Source of the DNA: M3007 sp039804245
GTDB taxonomy: Bacteria > Bacteroidota > Bacteroidia > Chitinophagales > Saprospiraceae
Direction of reading: 5' to 3'
DNA length: 15,207 nucleotides
NCBI GenBank assembly: GCA_039804245.1
Contig: JBDLWO010000060.1
Location: 1 to 15,207 of the forward strand
Under the pieces are notes generated by a model. It had not been told where the DNA came from and ran no database searches. It was given only the letters and a program-made list of their open reading frames with translations. Made by a program: the position numbers and the translations under genes. Positions 6,660-13,895 of the stretch are shown here, one piece after another; the stretch's first letter is position 1, and every line of letters begins with the position of its first letter.

Positions 6660-7697
6660 TCAGTCAACTTTCGAAAATTTTACAGGAGAATCCGGGCGGA
6701 GGAATAATACTCCTGTGGTACACACCGTATCCCCCGCCTGGATTCCATCCAGTATTTCTACCATTCCCGACTGCCTGATTCCCGTTTTAACGGTCACGAA
6801 TTTCGCTTTGCCGTCTTTGCAGAGTATTACTTTTTTATCCCGCGCCTGCGGAATAACAGCCTGATTAGGTATCATCAGTGCCTGTGGTTTGTTTTTCAGG
6901 ATCAGATTCACCTCGGCAAAAGCCCCGGGTAACAAACCGCGGCTCTCTCGCACGGAGGCGCGCACAAGCAGGTTGCGTGCATCCTCCGAAATCATCTGCT
7001 CTGTGGCAATTACTGTAGCGCTGTGCTCATGAGCGTCTCCCTCTACCCTGAAGTTGACTCCCTGACCCACCCTGATAAGCTGGTTGTATTTCTCCGGAAT
7101 ACTGAAATCCAGTTTCAGCCCACTGCTGGCACGAATCGTGGTAACTACGGTTGAAGGCGTTACGTAAGCGCCCGGACTGAGCCTGCGAAGACCGATCACG
7201 CCATCGTAAGGCGCACGGAGCTCTGTCTTCGAAATGTTGATACTCACCAACTCAAGGTCGGTCTTCAGTGTCTGTACGTTCAGAGCAGCCAGATCGTACT
7301 CCTGCTGACTCACCCCTTTGACCTTCAGCAATTCGCCCAGGCGCTGCTCGGTAATCTCGGCCTGACGCAGCTGGGTTTCCAGCTTCTTTTGCTGTGCCTT
7401 CAGGTCTTCATCAAATATCTTGAGCAGCAAATCACCCCGCTTCACAGAACGACCTTCCGGAAGATTGATGGCGGTTACCCGGCCCGAGGCCTCCGGATGC
7501 AACTCTGTTTCCTCTGCCGGAACAAGTGCGCCGGCTGCCGTTACGTTTTCTGCCAGTTCGGTAGTGCGGGTAATGAAACCCTCTACTGCGCTGACTGCCA
7601 GGCTGCCGCCCGTTGGCGGGCCGCCCGCAGACTTTTCACTCTTGTTGCAGGAAATGACAATCAGGGCAGATACGAAGAGAAAAGCGGGCTTTTTCAT
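6660..7697 (-). CDS. RND efflux periplasmic adaptor (membrane fusion protein), lipoprotein
   Basis: A 345-residue HlyD/AcrA-like adaptor. The N-terminus has a lipoprotein signal, hydrophobic residues 4-15 ending in the lipobox VISC with Cys17, so it should be lipid-anchored in the periplasm. A barrel-sandwich (lipoyl-like) half follows at about 60-92 (TELHPEASGRV and EGRSVKRGDLLLKIFD). Next is a helical hairpin at 93-155 (QQKKLETQLRQAEI and KGVSQQEYDLA). The second lipoyl half is ELRAPYDGVIGLRRLSPGAY, and a beta-barrel and membrane-proximal domain end in VLFLRPDSPVKF. Such adaptors link an inner-membrane RND pump to an outer-membrane channel. No pump or TolC gene is adjacent: downstream is the convergent DUF3467 gene and upstream, 80 bp away, the HD-PycTM gene on the same strand. 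It is therefore an orphan adaptor here, or its partners lie elsewhere. Confidence 0.92.
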   Translation of the reverse strand: MKKPAFLFVSALIVISCNKSEKSAGGPPTGGSLAVSAVEGFITRTTELAENVTAAGALVPAEETELHPEASGRVTAINLPEGRSVKRGDLLLKIFDEDLKAQQKKLETQLRQAEITEQRLGELLKVKGVSQQEYDLAALNVQTLKTDLELVSINISKTELRAPYDGVIGLRRLSPGAYVTPSTVVTTIRASSGLKLDFSIPEKYNQLIRVGQGVNFRVEGDAHEHSATVIATEQMISEDARNLLVRASVRESRGLLPGAFAEVNLILKNKPQALMIPNQAVIPQARDKKVILCKDGKAKFVTVKTGIRQSGMVEILDGIQAGDTVCTTGVLFLRPDSPVKFSKVD

Positions 7698-7777
7698 GGA
7701 AGCTGTTGTTTATGGCGTCTGCCGGTTCAAATAACAGGCAAAACAGATAGTTTTTGTGAAAGAGTCGTGTTTCTGGC

Positions 7778-9013
7778 TCATATTGCCAATAAAACACCGA
7801 ATGCAAGCACCGATGTGATCAGTCCGTACATGAAAATATTATAGCAGATGCTGAGGTACTGGTATTTCTTCGCCAAAACAATGCCGAGAAAATACAGGTC
7901 TCTGCTCATGGAACTGTAAAGAAATTCCGGATCAGATAGCATTTCGTTCACACCCCACTGAAAATCTTCCAGCGGCATACTGTGGAAGTTACCGAAAAAA
8001 AGGAGATTCGCCTTGCGTTGTTTGATGGCATCCCGTGTAACCTTGCCCTCCGTAATCTTGGGCCTTGTAGCCAATGTGGCAAACACCATGGACCCAAGAC
8101 AGGTACAGGTGAGCAAAATAACCGGAACAAGCAGATTGATATCTACTTTATCGCTCTCCTGCAAACGGGGGAACAGATTGGAAACAAGGATGGAAATAAC
8201 CACCGCATTCACCGAAAGCATGATATTCGCCTTGCTGTCGGCCATGGCACTCAGGTTGGTATGCGTACGGTAAGTGGTGCGATACATGGTCTCAACACCC
8301 CGCCCGGTTCTGGCCATTTTTATTTCACTTTCTGTTTCACGAATGGCCTTTTTCATATCTCCTCCCCGCTCTTTTTCATCGAGGAGAGAAATTTCATCTA
8401 CTGAAGGAGCAGAGTCCGGGTTAAGCCGGCGCTTTTGTTTGAGGAGCAACTGTACGTGTTTTGCTTTTCGTTTATTAAATAACTCCTGTGCCACTACTGT
8501 GTGATACTCATGCGTGAGCATGAAGTTCAACTCAAAATCAACCCATTCATTATCGCTCATGACGATATCCCTGGTGAGGGCAAACTCCTGCCGGAGCCTG
8601 CTGTTTCTGTCCCAGTACGACTGCATACCCAGATGACTCAGGTCTGCATCACAGATTATCTGCTCCAGCACAGAAAACGGCCTCTGTGGCACCTTGGTAG
8701 CCCTGATACACGCTTTTATGTCATCAAGTTCGTCTGCGCTTACTTTTCCTGTCAGGAAACGCTCGGCGTGACCGCAACTTCTCTCCTCGTGATCTTCAGA
8801 CCCATCGGTATATCCGGAGTCGTGAAACCAGGTAGCAAGCAGCAGCACGGTCATATCGCGGTCGCCCAACTTGAAACCTTCGCCAAGTATTCTGGCGGCA
8901 GCCACCGTCTGAGCTGTATGCTCGGGGTTATGAAAGAAGTATTTTTCAGAAAGATTCCCGGCAAAGAACTCCCTGATGTATTGTTCCGTTTCCTGCAGCA
9001 AATGCTCCGTCAT
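7778..9013 (-). CDS. HD-domain phosphohydrolase fused to a Pycsar-effector-type (PycTM, DUF5706-like) membrane domain
   Basis: A 411-residue two-part protein. Residues about 1-200 form an HD metal-dependent phosphohydrolase with the metal ligands in place: H28/H32 in FHNPEHT, H64-D65 in WFHDSGY, H75 and H82, and D122/D124 in ICDADLSHLG. Residues about 240-411 match the PycTM (DUF5706-like) domain by its hallmark DSKANIMLSVNAVVISIL (259-276) and three hydrophobic segments (about 264-281, 295-316, 390-410). A charged linker (residues 192-240) joins them. PycTM proteins are known as membrane-damaging effectors of Pycsar anti-phage systems when next to a pyrimidine cyclase. Here the cyclase is absent and the membrane part is joined to an HD domain that could degrade a nucleotide signal. 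HD-PycTM fusions of this sort occur in Bacteroidota; their function is, as far as I know, unproven. Residue identities are seen; an immune role is inference. It is divergent from glgB. Confidence 0.85.
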   Translation of the reverse strand: MTEHLLQETEQYIREFFAGNLSEKYFFHNPEHTAQTVAAARILGEGFKLGDRDMTVLLLATWFHDSGYTDGSEDHEERSCGHAERFLTGKVSADELDDIKACIRATKVPQRPFSVLEQIICDADLSHLGMQSYWDRNSRLRQEFALTRDIVMSDNEWVDFELNFMLTHEYHTVVAQELFNKRKAKHVQLLLKQKRRLNPDSAPSVDEISLLDEKERGGDMKKAIRETESEIKMARTGRGVETMYRTTYRTHTNLSAMADSKANIMLSVNAVVISILVSNLFPRLQESDKVDINLLVPVILLTCTCLGSMVFATLATRPKITEGKVTRDAIKQRKANLLFFGNFHSMPLEDFQWGVNEMLSDPEFLYSSMSRDLYFLGIVLAKKYQYLSICYNIFMYGLITSVLAFGVLLAI

Positions 9014-9037
9014 GGCTTCACGTGTAAATATCGGCTG

Positions 9038-9045
9038 TAAAGATA
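9038..9045 (-). promoter_or_regulatory. Possible -7 element of the HD-PycTM gene
   Basis: On the minus strand TATCTTTA differs by one base from TAnnTTTG and lies 24 bp upstream of the ATG at 9013. No clear -33 TTG is correctly spaced, so this is a weak call. Confidence 0.35.
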
Positions 9046-9076
9046 TATCAGTATTTCAATAATCTCACGTACTTGA

Positions 9077-9084
9077 TTTCTTTG
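9077..9084 (+). promoter_or_regulatory. Possible -7 element of glgB
   Basis: TTTCTTTG differs by one base from TAnnTTTG and lies 36 bp before the glgB ATG at 9121. A second, weaker candidate, TACCTTAC, is at 9088-9095. The 107-bp gap between the two divergent genes must hold both promoters, but neither candidate is a full match. Confidence 0.3.
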
Positions 9085-9120
9085 CCTTACCTTACGCCTT
9101 ATATTCAAGCATTTCCGGCT

Positions 9121-11052
9121 ATGGTCAAACCCTTTTCTCTTCTCACCGATTTCGACATCACACTCTTCCAGAGCGGCAAACATTTTCGCCTTTATGAAAA
9201 AATGGGTAGCCATATCGTCTCTCATGAGGGTGAAACGGGTGTGTGCTTTTCTGTCTGGGCGCCCAACGCCAAAAGGGTATCGCTGATAGGCGATTTCAAC
9301 AACTGGAATCCCGACAGTCATGTATTGTTGCCCCGGTGGGATAGCAGCGGAATATGGGAGGGGTTTGTTCCGGGTTTGGGCAAAGGCACTGTATACAAAT
9401 ATCACATTGATACATTCGCCGGCATTGCACTCGACAAGGGTGATCCCTACGCGTTTTTCTGGGAAATTCCGCCCAAAACGGCATCAGTAGTGTGGGATTT
9501 CGACTACGAATGGAAAGACACAAAGTGGATAGCCGATCGGACCTCTCTGGCAAACGCTCCAAAACCGTACTCGGTCTATGAAATACACCCGGGATCCTGG
9601 AAGAAAATCGGCCACGACGGAAATCGCTCGCTCAGCTTCCGCGAACTGGCCGACGATCTGGTTCCGTACGTGAAGGATATGGGCTTCACTCACGTTGAAC
9701 TGATGCCTGTCATGGAACACCCCTATTTCCCTTCCTGGGGATATCAGGTGACCGGATACTTCGCTCCTACCAGCCGTTCCGGCTCCCCTGAAGATCTGAT
9801 GTATCTGATTGACCGCTTTCACGAAGAAGGAATAGGCGTAATTCTCGACTGGGTACCTTCTCACTTTCCCGGCGACATCCACGGACTGTATTTCTTCGAC
9901 GGCACTCACCTGTATGAATACGCCGATATGAAGCGCGGTTATCACCCCGACTGGAACAGTTATGTATTTGATTACGGCCGAAATGAAGTCCGGAGTTTTC
10001 TCATTTCCAACTCGCTATTCTGGCTCGACAAATATCACGCAGACGCGCTGCGCGTAGATGCCGTGGCTTCCATGCTGTACCACGATTATTCCAGAAAGGA
10101 AGGGGAGTGGATCCCCAATATATACGGCGGCCGCGAAAATCTGGAGGCTGTCAGCTTCCTGAAGGATTTCAATGAGGCCGTTTACAGTAATTACCCGGGT
10201 GTGGAAACTATCGCCGAAGAAAGCACGGCATTCCCCGGAGTTACCAGGCCCACATTTGATGGCGGCCTCGGTTTCGGCCAGAAATGGATGATGGGCTGGA
10301 TGCACGATGCACTCCAGTATTTCAAAAGACCCATGATTTTCAGGCGCTTTCACCAGAATGAAATCACTTTCTCGATGGTGTATATGTTCTCGGAAAAATT
10401 CATGCTGCCACTCAGCCACGACGAAGTGGTACACATGAAAGGTTCTCTGGTACATAAAATGCCCGGCGACGAATGGCAGAAGTTTGCCAACCTGCGCGCC
10501 CTGCTCGGTCACCAGTGGATGCATCCGGGACATCAACTGCTTTTCATGGGTGGCGAAATAGGTCAGACCACCGAGTGGAGCCACGATCTGGGTGTGCCAT
10601 GGCAGTTACTCCAGTATGATTATCACCGGGGTGTGCAAAACTGGGTAAGAGCACTCAATAATATATACGCCTCCCGGGCATCCTGCTGGCAACACGCGTT
10701 CTCCCCGGAAGGCTTTGAGTGGATCTCCGGCGATGATATCGGCAACTCGGTAATTGTTTACCTCAGAAAAGGCGGCTCTGAAGATCCGATGCTGCTCGTG
10801 GTCTGTCACTTCAACGTGAACACGATCGAAACCTACACTGTCGGAGTCCCTTATCCCGGAAAGTGGACTGAAATTCTGAACAGCGACGACAAACAGTTCG
10901 GGGGAAGCGGCGTTACAAACGGCGCCCTCGATTCCACTGCAGAAAAAACGCACGGCCGGGAAAATTCCATCACGATCCAGCTCGCCCCACTGAGCATGAT
11001 GGCGTTTGAAGGGGAAAAACCACCCAAAGAAGCGGCTCAGACAAAAGTATAA
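9121..11052 (+). CDS. glgB: 1,4-alpha-glucan (glycogen) branching enzyme
   Basis: A 643-residue GH13 enzyme that cuts alpha-1,4 chains and rejoins them as alpha-1,6 branches in glycogen synthesis. An N-terminal CBM48 domain holds GVCFSVWAPNAKRVSLIGDF and FNNW. The catalytic barrel shows DWVPSHF, the nucleophile Asp313 in LRVDAVASML, the acid/base Glu366 in IAEEST, and Asp434 in LPLSHDEVVH. The spacings 53 and 68 between these three are the same as in E. coli GlgB. A C-terminal all-beta domain ends near LAPLSMMAFEG. It lacks the extra N1 module of the longer E. coli type. I prefer the ATG at 9121 (MVKPFSLL); the frame also opens upstream at a TTG (9073), but that lies in the promoter region and adds 16 residues with no family match. 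No other glycogen gene is in the window. Confidence 0.95.
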   Translation: MVKPFSLLTDFDITLFQSGKHFRLYEKMGSHIVSHEGETGVCFSVWAPNAKRVSLIGDFNNWNPDSHVLLPRWDSSGIWEGFVPGLGKGTVYKYHIDTFAGIALDKGDPYAFFWEIPPKTASVVWDFDYEWKDTKWIADRTSLANAPKPYSVYEIHPGSWKKIGHDGNRSLSFRELADDLVPYVKDMGFTHVELMPVMEHPYFPSWGYQVTGYFAPTSRSGSPEDLMYLIDRFHEEGIGVILDWVPSHFPGDIHGLYFFDGTHLYEYADMKRGYHPDWNSYVFDYGRNEVRSFLISNSLFWLDKYHADALRVDAVASMLYHDYSRKEGEWIPNIYGGRENLEAVSFLKDFNEAVYSNYPGVETIAEESTAFPGVTRPTFDGGLGFGQKWMMGWMHDALQYFKRPMIFRRFHQNEITFSMVYMFSEKFMLPLSHDEVVHMKGSLVHKMPGDEWQKFANLRALLGHQWMHPGHQLLFMGGEIGQTTEWSHDLGVPWQLLQYDYHRGVQNWVRALNNIYASRASCWQHAFSPEGFEWISGDDIGNSVIVYLRKGGSEDPMLLVVCHFNVNTIETYTVGVPYPGKWTEILNSDDKQFGGSGVTNGALDSTAEKTHGRENSITIQLAPLSMMAFEGEKPPKEAAQTKV

Positions 11053-11064
11053 ACACTTTTTACC

Positions 11065-11072
11065 TACCTTTG
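11065..11072 (+). promoter_or_regulatory. Promoter (-7 element) of purQ
   Basis: TACCTTTG is an exact TAnnTTTG element followed by CGCCC, starting 13 bp after the glgB stop and 34 bp before the purQ ATG. The -33 region lies at the end of glgB and has no TTG. No terminator is visible between glgB and purQ, so glgB read-through into purQ is possible too. Confidence 0.6.
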
Positions 11073-11105
11073 CGCCCTCATTGATCAGGCATTTATCTTC
11101 AGGCT

Positions 11106-11807
11106 ATGAAATTCGGCGTAATAGTTTTCCCGGGCTCCAATTGTGACGACGACATGGTTCATGTTCTCGGCGAAGTCATGAACAGGGATGTGGTCAAAAT
11201 ATGGCACAAGGAAACGTCGCTTCCTTCCGGCTTCAACCCAAAGGAAGACTGTATTGTACTGCCCGGCGGTTTCTCTTATGGTGATTATGTCCGATCAGGC
11301 GCCATCGCACAGTTCTCGCCGGTAATGACCGCTGTGAAAGCCTTCGCCAGTGAAGGCGGCTTCGTATTCGGTGTTTGCAACGGTTTCCAGATCCTCTGTG
11401 AAAGCGGCCTGCTGCCCGGCGCACTCCTCCGAAACGAGAACCTCAAGTTCATCTGCAGTAATACCTGGATCAAACCCGCCACCAACAACTCTCCTGTCAC
11501 TACAGGTCTCGACCTGGAGCAGGCGCTGAAAATACCCATCGCACACGCCGAAGGCCGCTACTACGCCGACGAAAACACCCTGAATGAACTGGAAAAAAAC
11601 GACCAGGTACTGTTCCGCTACTGTGATGAAAACGGAAATGAAAGCGAGGGATCAAACCCCAACGGCGCATCCCGGAATATTGCAGGAATTTGTAATGCCA
11701 ACCGTAATGTGTTCGGAATGATGCCGCACCCCGAACGAGCCGCAGAAGCTGTACTAGCCAATACCGACGGCCTTGGCCTGTTCCAGTCACTGGTCAACTT
11801 CAGATAA
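11106..11807 (+). CDS. purQ: Phosphoribosylformylglycinamidine synthase, glutaminase subunit
   Basis: A 233-residue class I glutamine amidotransferase that supplies ammonia to the PurL synthase in the fourth step of purine synthesis. It opens MKFGVIVFPGSNCDDDM as PurQ does, has LPGGFSYGDYVRSGAIA (52-68), the nucleophilic Cys91 in GVCNGFQIL, and the His208/Glu210 of the triad in MMPHPERA. Length matches stand-alone PurQ (about 225-235 residues). A separate small-subunit PurL and PurS would therefore be expected elsewhere; neither is in the window. It has its own -7 element and a candidate terminator hairpin downstream. Confidence 0.96.
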   Translation: MKFGVIVFPGSNCDDDMVHVLGEVMNRDVVKIWHKETSLPSGFNPKEDCIVLPGGFSYGDYVRSGAIAQFSPVMTAVKAFASEGGFVFGVCNGFQILCESGLLPGALLRNENLKFICSNTWIKPATNNSPVTTGLDLEQALKIPIAHAEGRYYADENTLNELEKNDQVLFRYCDENGNESEGSNPNGASRNIAGICNANRNVFGMMPHPERAAEAVLANTDGLGLFQSLVNFR

Positions 11808-11842
11808 CCGGCGGTTTTTTCAGAATTTTTGGTGGATTTGAC

Positions 11843-11872
11843 GCTTGTTTTGGAATAAAAACCAAATCAAGC
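11843..11872 (+). terminator. Candidate purQ terminator hairpin
   Basis: GCTTGTTTTGG (11843-11853) pairs with CCAAATCAAGC (11862-11872) in an 11-bp stem with one T-T mismatch and an 8-base A-rich loop. It lies 36 bp after the purQ stop and just before the next promoter. The following sequence is only mildly T-rich, so termination strength is uncertain. Confidence 0.45.
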
Positions 11873-11882
11873 ACATTTATTG

Positions 11883-11912
11883 TTGCATATTCCAAAGAAA
11901 ATTCTATCTTTG
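11883..11912 (+). promoter_or_regulatory. Promoter of the DEAD-box helicase gene
   Basis: TTG at 11883-11885 and TATCTTTG at 11905-11912 are separated by 19 bp, a near-ideal Bacteroidota -33/-7 pair. Transcription would begin near 11918, leaving a leader of about 190 nt before the ATG at 12112, long compared with the 20-50 nt leaders predicted elsewhere in the window. Confidence 0.75.
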
Positions 11913-11917
11913 CGGGA

Positions 11918-12111
11918 GTTTTTTAAAAATTTCATTTATCCATCAGGCCGGGCCTGTAAAAGGTAACCGGTAACTGGCAGTGGGCAGTGTTGACTAGTTA
12001 TTTGCGACTCAGTAATCTACAGGATTTGGGGGGTAGTTTCCGGGATCAGATTCAGCAGTCGTTCGTCATGCCGTCAATCCGTCCCGGGGCCATGTAAAGT
12101 CAACACTTTTT
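11918..12111 (+). promoter_or_regulatory. Long structured 5' leader of the DEAD-box helicase gene
   Basis: About 190 nt with no credible reading frame. AGTGTTGACT (11986-11995) is perfectly complementary to AGTCAACACT (12098-12107), and the 3' arm ends 4 nt before the start codon. Nested inside, CCGGGA (12040-12045) can pair with TCCCGG (12082-12087), extendable by G-U pairs. A short hairpin CAGG/CCTG (11944-11956) lies upstream. Long leaders that control translation are known for cold-shock RNA helicases such as CsdA/DeaD. That this leader acts as a thermosensor or autoregulatory switch is inference. I recognise no named riboswitch class. Confidence 0.55.
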
Positions 12112-13800
12112 ATGAATTCTTTCCAACAGCTCGGCCTTGCCGAGAACCTGATGCAGGGTATCTCTGCGCTTGGTTTCGAGACGCCCACTCCTATTCAGGA
12201 GGCCGTCATTCCCGTTGCGCTTGAAGGCGACACCGACCTCATCGCACTGGCCCAAACAGGCACCGGCAAAACCGCCGCATTCGGCCTTCCACTCCTTCAG
12301 CGAATTGACCCGTCAGCGCGCAGCGTACAGGCACTCATCATGTGCCCAACCCGCGAACTGTGCGTTCAGGTAGCCAGCGACCTCGAAAACTATTCCCGAT
12401 TCGCTCATCAATACAAGGTTGTAGCCGTTTATGGCGGCGCCGGTATCGAAGGTCAAATCCGCCAGCTCAAAGCGGGCGCCCAGATTGTAGTGGCAACACC
12501 CGGCCGACTCATGGATCTGATGAACAGGCGCGCTATCAAACTCGATTCGGTAGAACGTATCGTACTCGATGAAGCCGACGAGATGCTCAACATGGGCTTC
12601 AAGGAGGCTATTGATGAAATACTCGCTGCCTGCGAAAACAGAGACTCGATCTGGCTCTTCTCGGCCACTATGCCAGAGGAGGTGCGCCGTATCGCCTCCA
12701 CCTACATGAATGATGTAAAGGAAATCACAGTAGGCGGACGCAACCAGACCAACGAAAACATCGAACACCGCTACTATGTGTGCCGCGCCGACGACCGTTA
12801 CGCAGCCCTGAAACGTGTGGTGGACGCCAATCCGGGCATCTACGGACTTATATTCTGCCGTACCAAAATTGAAGCCAAGGAAATCGCAGAACAGATGATA
12901 CGCGACGGCTACAATTCCGATGCACTGCACGGCGACCTCGCCCAGGGCGACCGCGACCGTGTCATGCAGCGATTCCGCGAAAAAAACCTCCAGTTGCTGA
13001 TCGCCACCGATGTTGCAGCCCGCGGCCTCGACGTACAGGAAATCACACACGTTATCAACTACGGGCTCCCCGATGAAATCGAAATATATACCCACCGCGC
13101 CGGTCGTACCGGCCGTGCCGGCAAAACCGGAGTGAGTATTTCTATCATCACCCCCAAGTTTGAAGACAGGATTCCCCAGATAGAACGCAAAAACAAGGCA
13201 AAGTTTACCAAACACCCGCTCCCGACAGGTATGGAGGTCTGTGAACAACAGCTGTACCAGATCATTCGGGGTATTCACAACCAGGAGGTTCACTATGCCG
13301 AAATAGAACCTTTCATGCCCTGGATAGAAGAGGAACTGAAAGACCTGAACAAGGAAGAACTCATACGCCGATTTGCCAGCGTGGAATTCAACCGATTCCT
13401 CTCGTACTACAAAAATGCTCCGGATATCAACATCAGACCCAAAGGGGAGCGCCGTAAAGGAGACGAGGCTTCATCTGCATCCGGACAAATGACTCGGTTG
13501 TTCCTGAATGTAGGTGAAATGGATGGTATCAACAAGAAAGATTTCCTCAAATTCCTGTCTCGCAGTTTTGGTGTGCCAGGTGGCAGTATCGGACAAATTG
13601 ACCTCAATAAGGCCTATATGCACTTTGATATTGATCATGCATATGCCAACGCAGTACGTCAGGGCCTCCTGGAGTTCACAATAAACGGCCGCCGGGTAAG
13701 GGTTGACGACGCCTCCCCGCAAAGAGACAAAAAGCCCAAACGCGAAGATGCCGGCTTCGATAAATGGGAGAAAAAAGGCAAAAAGAAGCGGCGCTTCTGA
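12112..13800 (+). CDS. deaD: DEAD-box ATP-dependent RNA helicase, DeaD/CsdA type
   Basis: A 562-residue helicase that unwinds RNA duplexes, with likely roles in ribosome assembly and mRNA turnover, often at low temperature. All core motifs are intact: Q motif (F22 to Q29), AQTGTGKT (47-54), PTREL (79-83), TPGR (129-132), DEAD (153-156), SAT (184-186), ATDVAARGLD (298-307) and HRAGRTGRAG (328-337). Residues about 460-532 form a DbpA/CsdA-type RNA-binding domain (TRLFLNVGEMDGI, FGVPGGSIGQIDL, INGRRVRV). A Lys/Arg-rich tail ends KKGKKKRRF. The start ATG directly follows the leader arm described for 11918-12111. The gene symbol is by family; several DeaD/RhlE paralogues are common in Bacteroidota. 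A strong hairpin follows the gene. Confidence 0.93.
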   Translation: MNSFQQLGLAENLMQGISALGFETPTPIQEAVIPVALEGDTDLIALAQTGTGKTAAFGLPLLQRIDPSARSVQALIMCPTRELCVQVASDLENYSRFAHQYKVVAVYGGAGIEGQIRQLKAGAQIVVATPGRLMDLMNRRAIKLDSVERIVLDEADEMLNMGFKEAIDEILAACENRDSIWLFSATMPEEVRRIASTYMNDVKEITVGGRNQTNENIEHRYYVCRADDRYAALKRVVDANPGIYGLIFCRTKIEAKEIAEQMIRDGYNSDALHGDLAQGDRDRVMQRFREKNLQLLIATDVAARGLDVQEITHVINYGLPDEIEIYTHRAGRTGRAGKTGVSISIITPKFEDRIPQIERKNKAKFTKHPLPTGMEVCEQQLYQIIRGIHNQEVHYAEIEPFMPWIEEELKDLNKEELIRRFASVEFNRFLSYYKNAPDINIRPKGERRKGDEASSASGQMTRLFLNVGEMDGINKKDFLKFLSRSFGVPGGSIGQIDLNKAYMHFDIDHAYANAVRQGLLEFTINGRRVRVDDASPQRDKKPKREDAGFDKWEKKGKKKRRF

Positions 13801-13838
13801 GGAGAGCAAGATTTTGCCCGATACATGAAATAAACAGC

Positions 13839-13874
13839 AGAGGGGTTCATCATTCACGAATGATGAACCCCTCT
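13839..13874. terminator. Bidirectional terminator hairpin between convergent genes
   Basis: A perfect 17-bp inverted repeat (13839-13855 with 13858-13874; arm begins AGAGGGGTTCATC) with only 2 bases between the arms, placed 38 bp after the helicase stop and 21 bp before the stop of the convergent thioredoxin-fold gene. Neither flank has a long T run, so it may act more as an RNA 3'-end stabiliser than as a classical intrinsic terminator. Confidence 0.75.
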
Positions 13875-13895
13875 CTATGTGTAAATCAGAAATAA

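Noticed and set aside
7778..9013. A complete Pycsar operon
   Set aside because: No class III adenylate/uridylate cyclase-like gene lies on either side; only the effector-type membrane domain is present.
9073..9120. A 16-codon upstream extension of glgB from a TTG
   Set aside because: It overlaps the likely promoter region, and the ATG at 9121 gives the expected start and length for this GlgB type.
11961..11988. Short direct repeats (GGTAAC twice; GGCAGT/GGGCAGTG) as a possible CRISPR or iteron array
   Set aside because: There are only two copies of each, adjacent and without regular spacers; they are better seen as part of the structured helicase leader.
12313..13293. A 326-codon open frame on the minus strand
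   Set aside because: It lies inside and antisense to the DEAD-box helicase gene; it mirrors the codon bias of that gene and has no recognisable motif.
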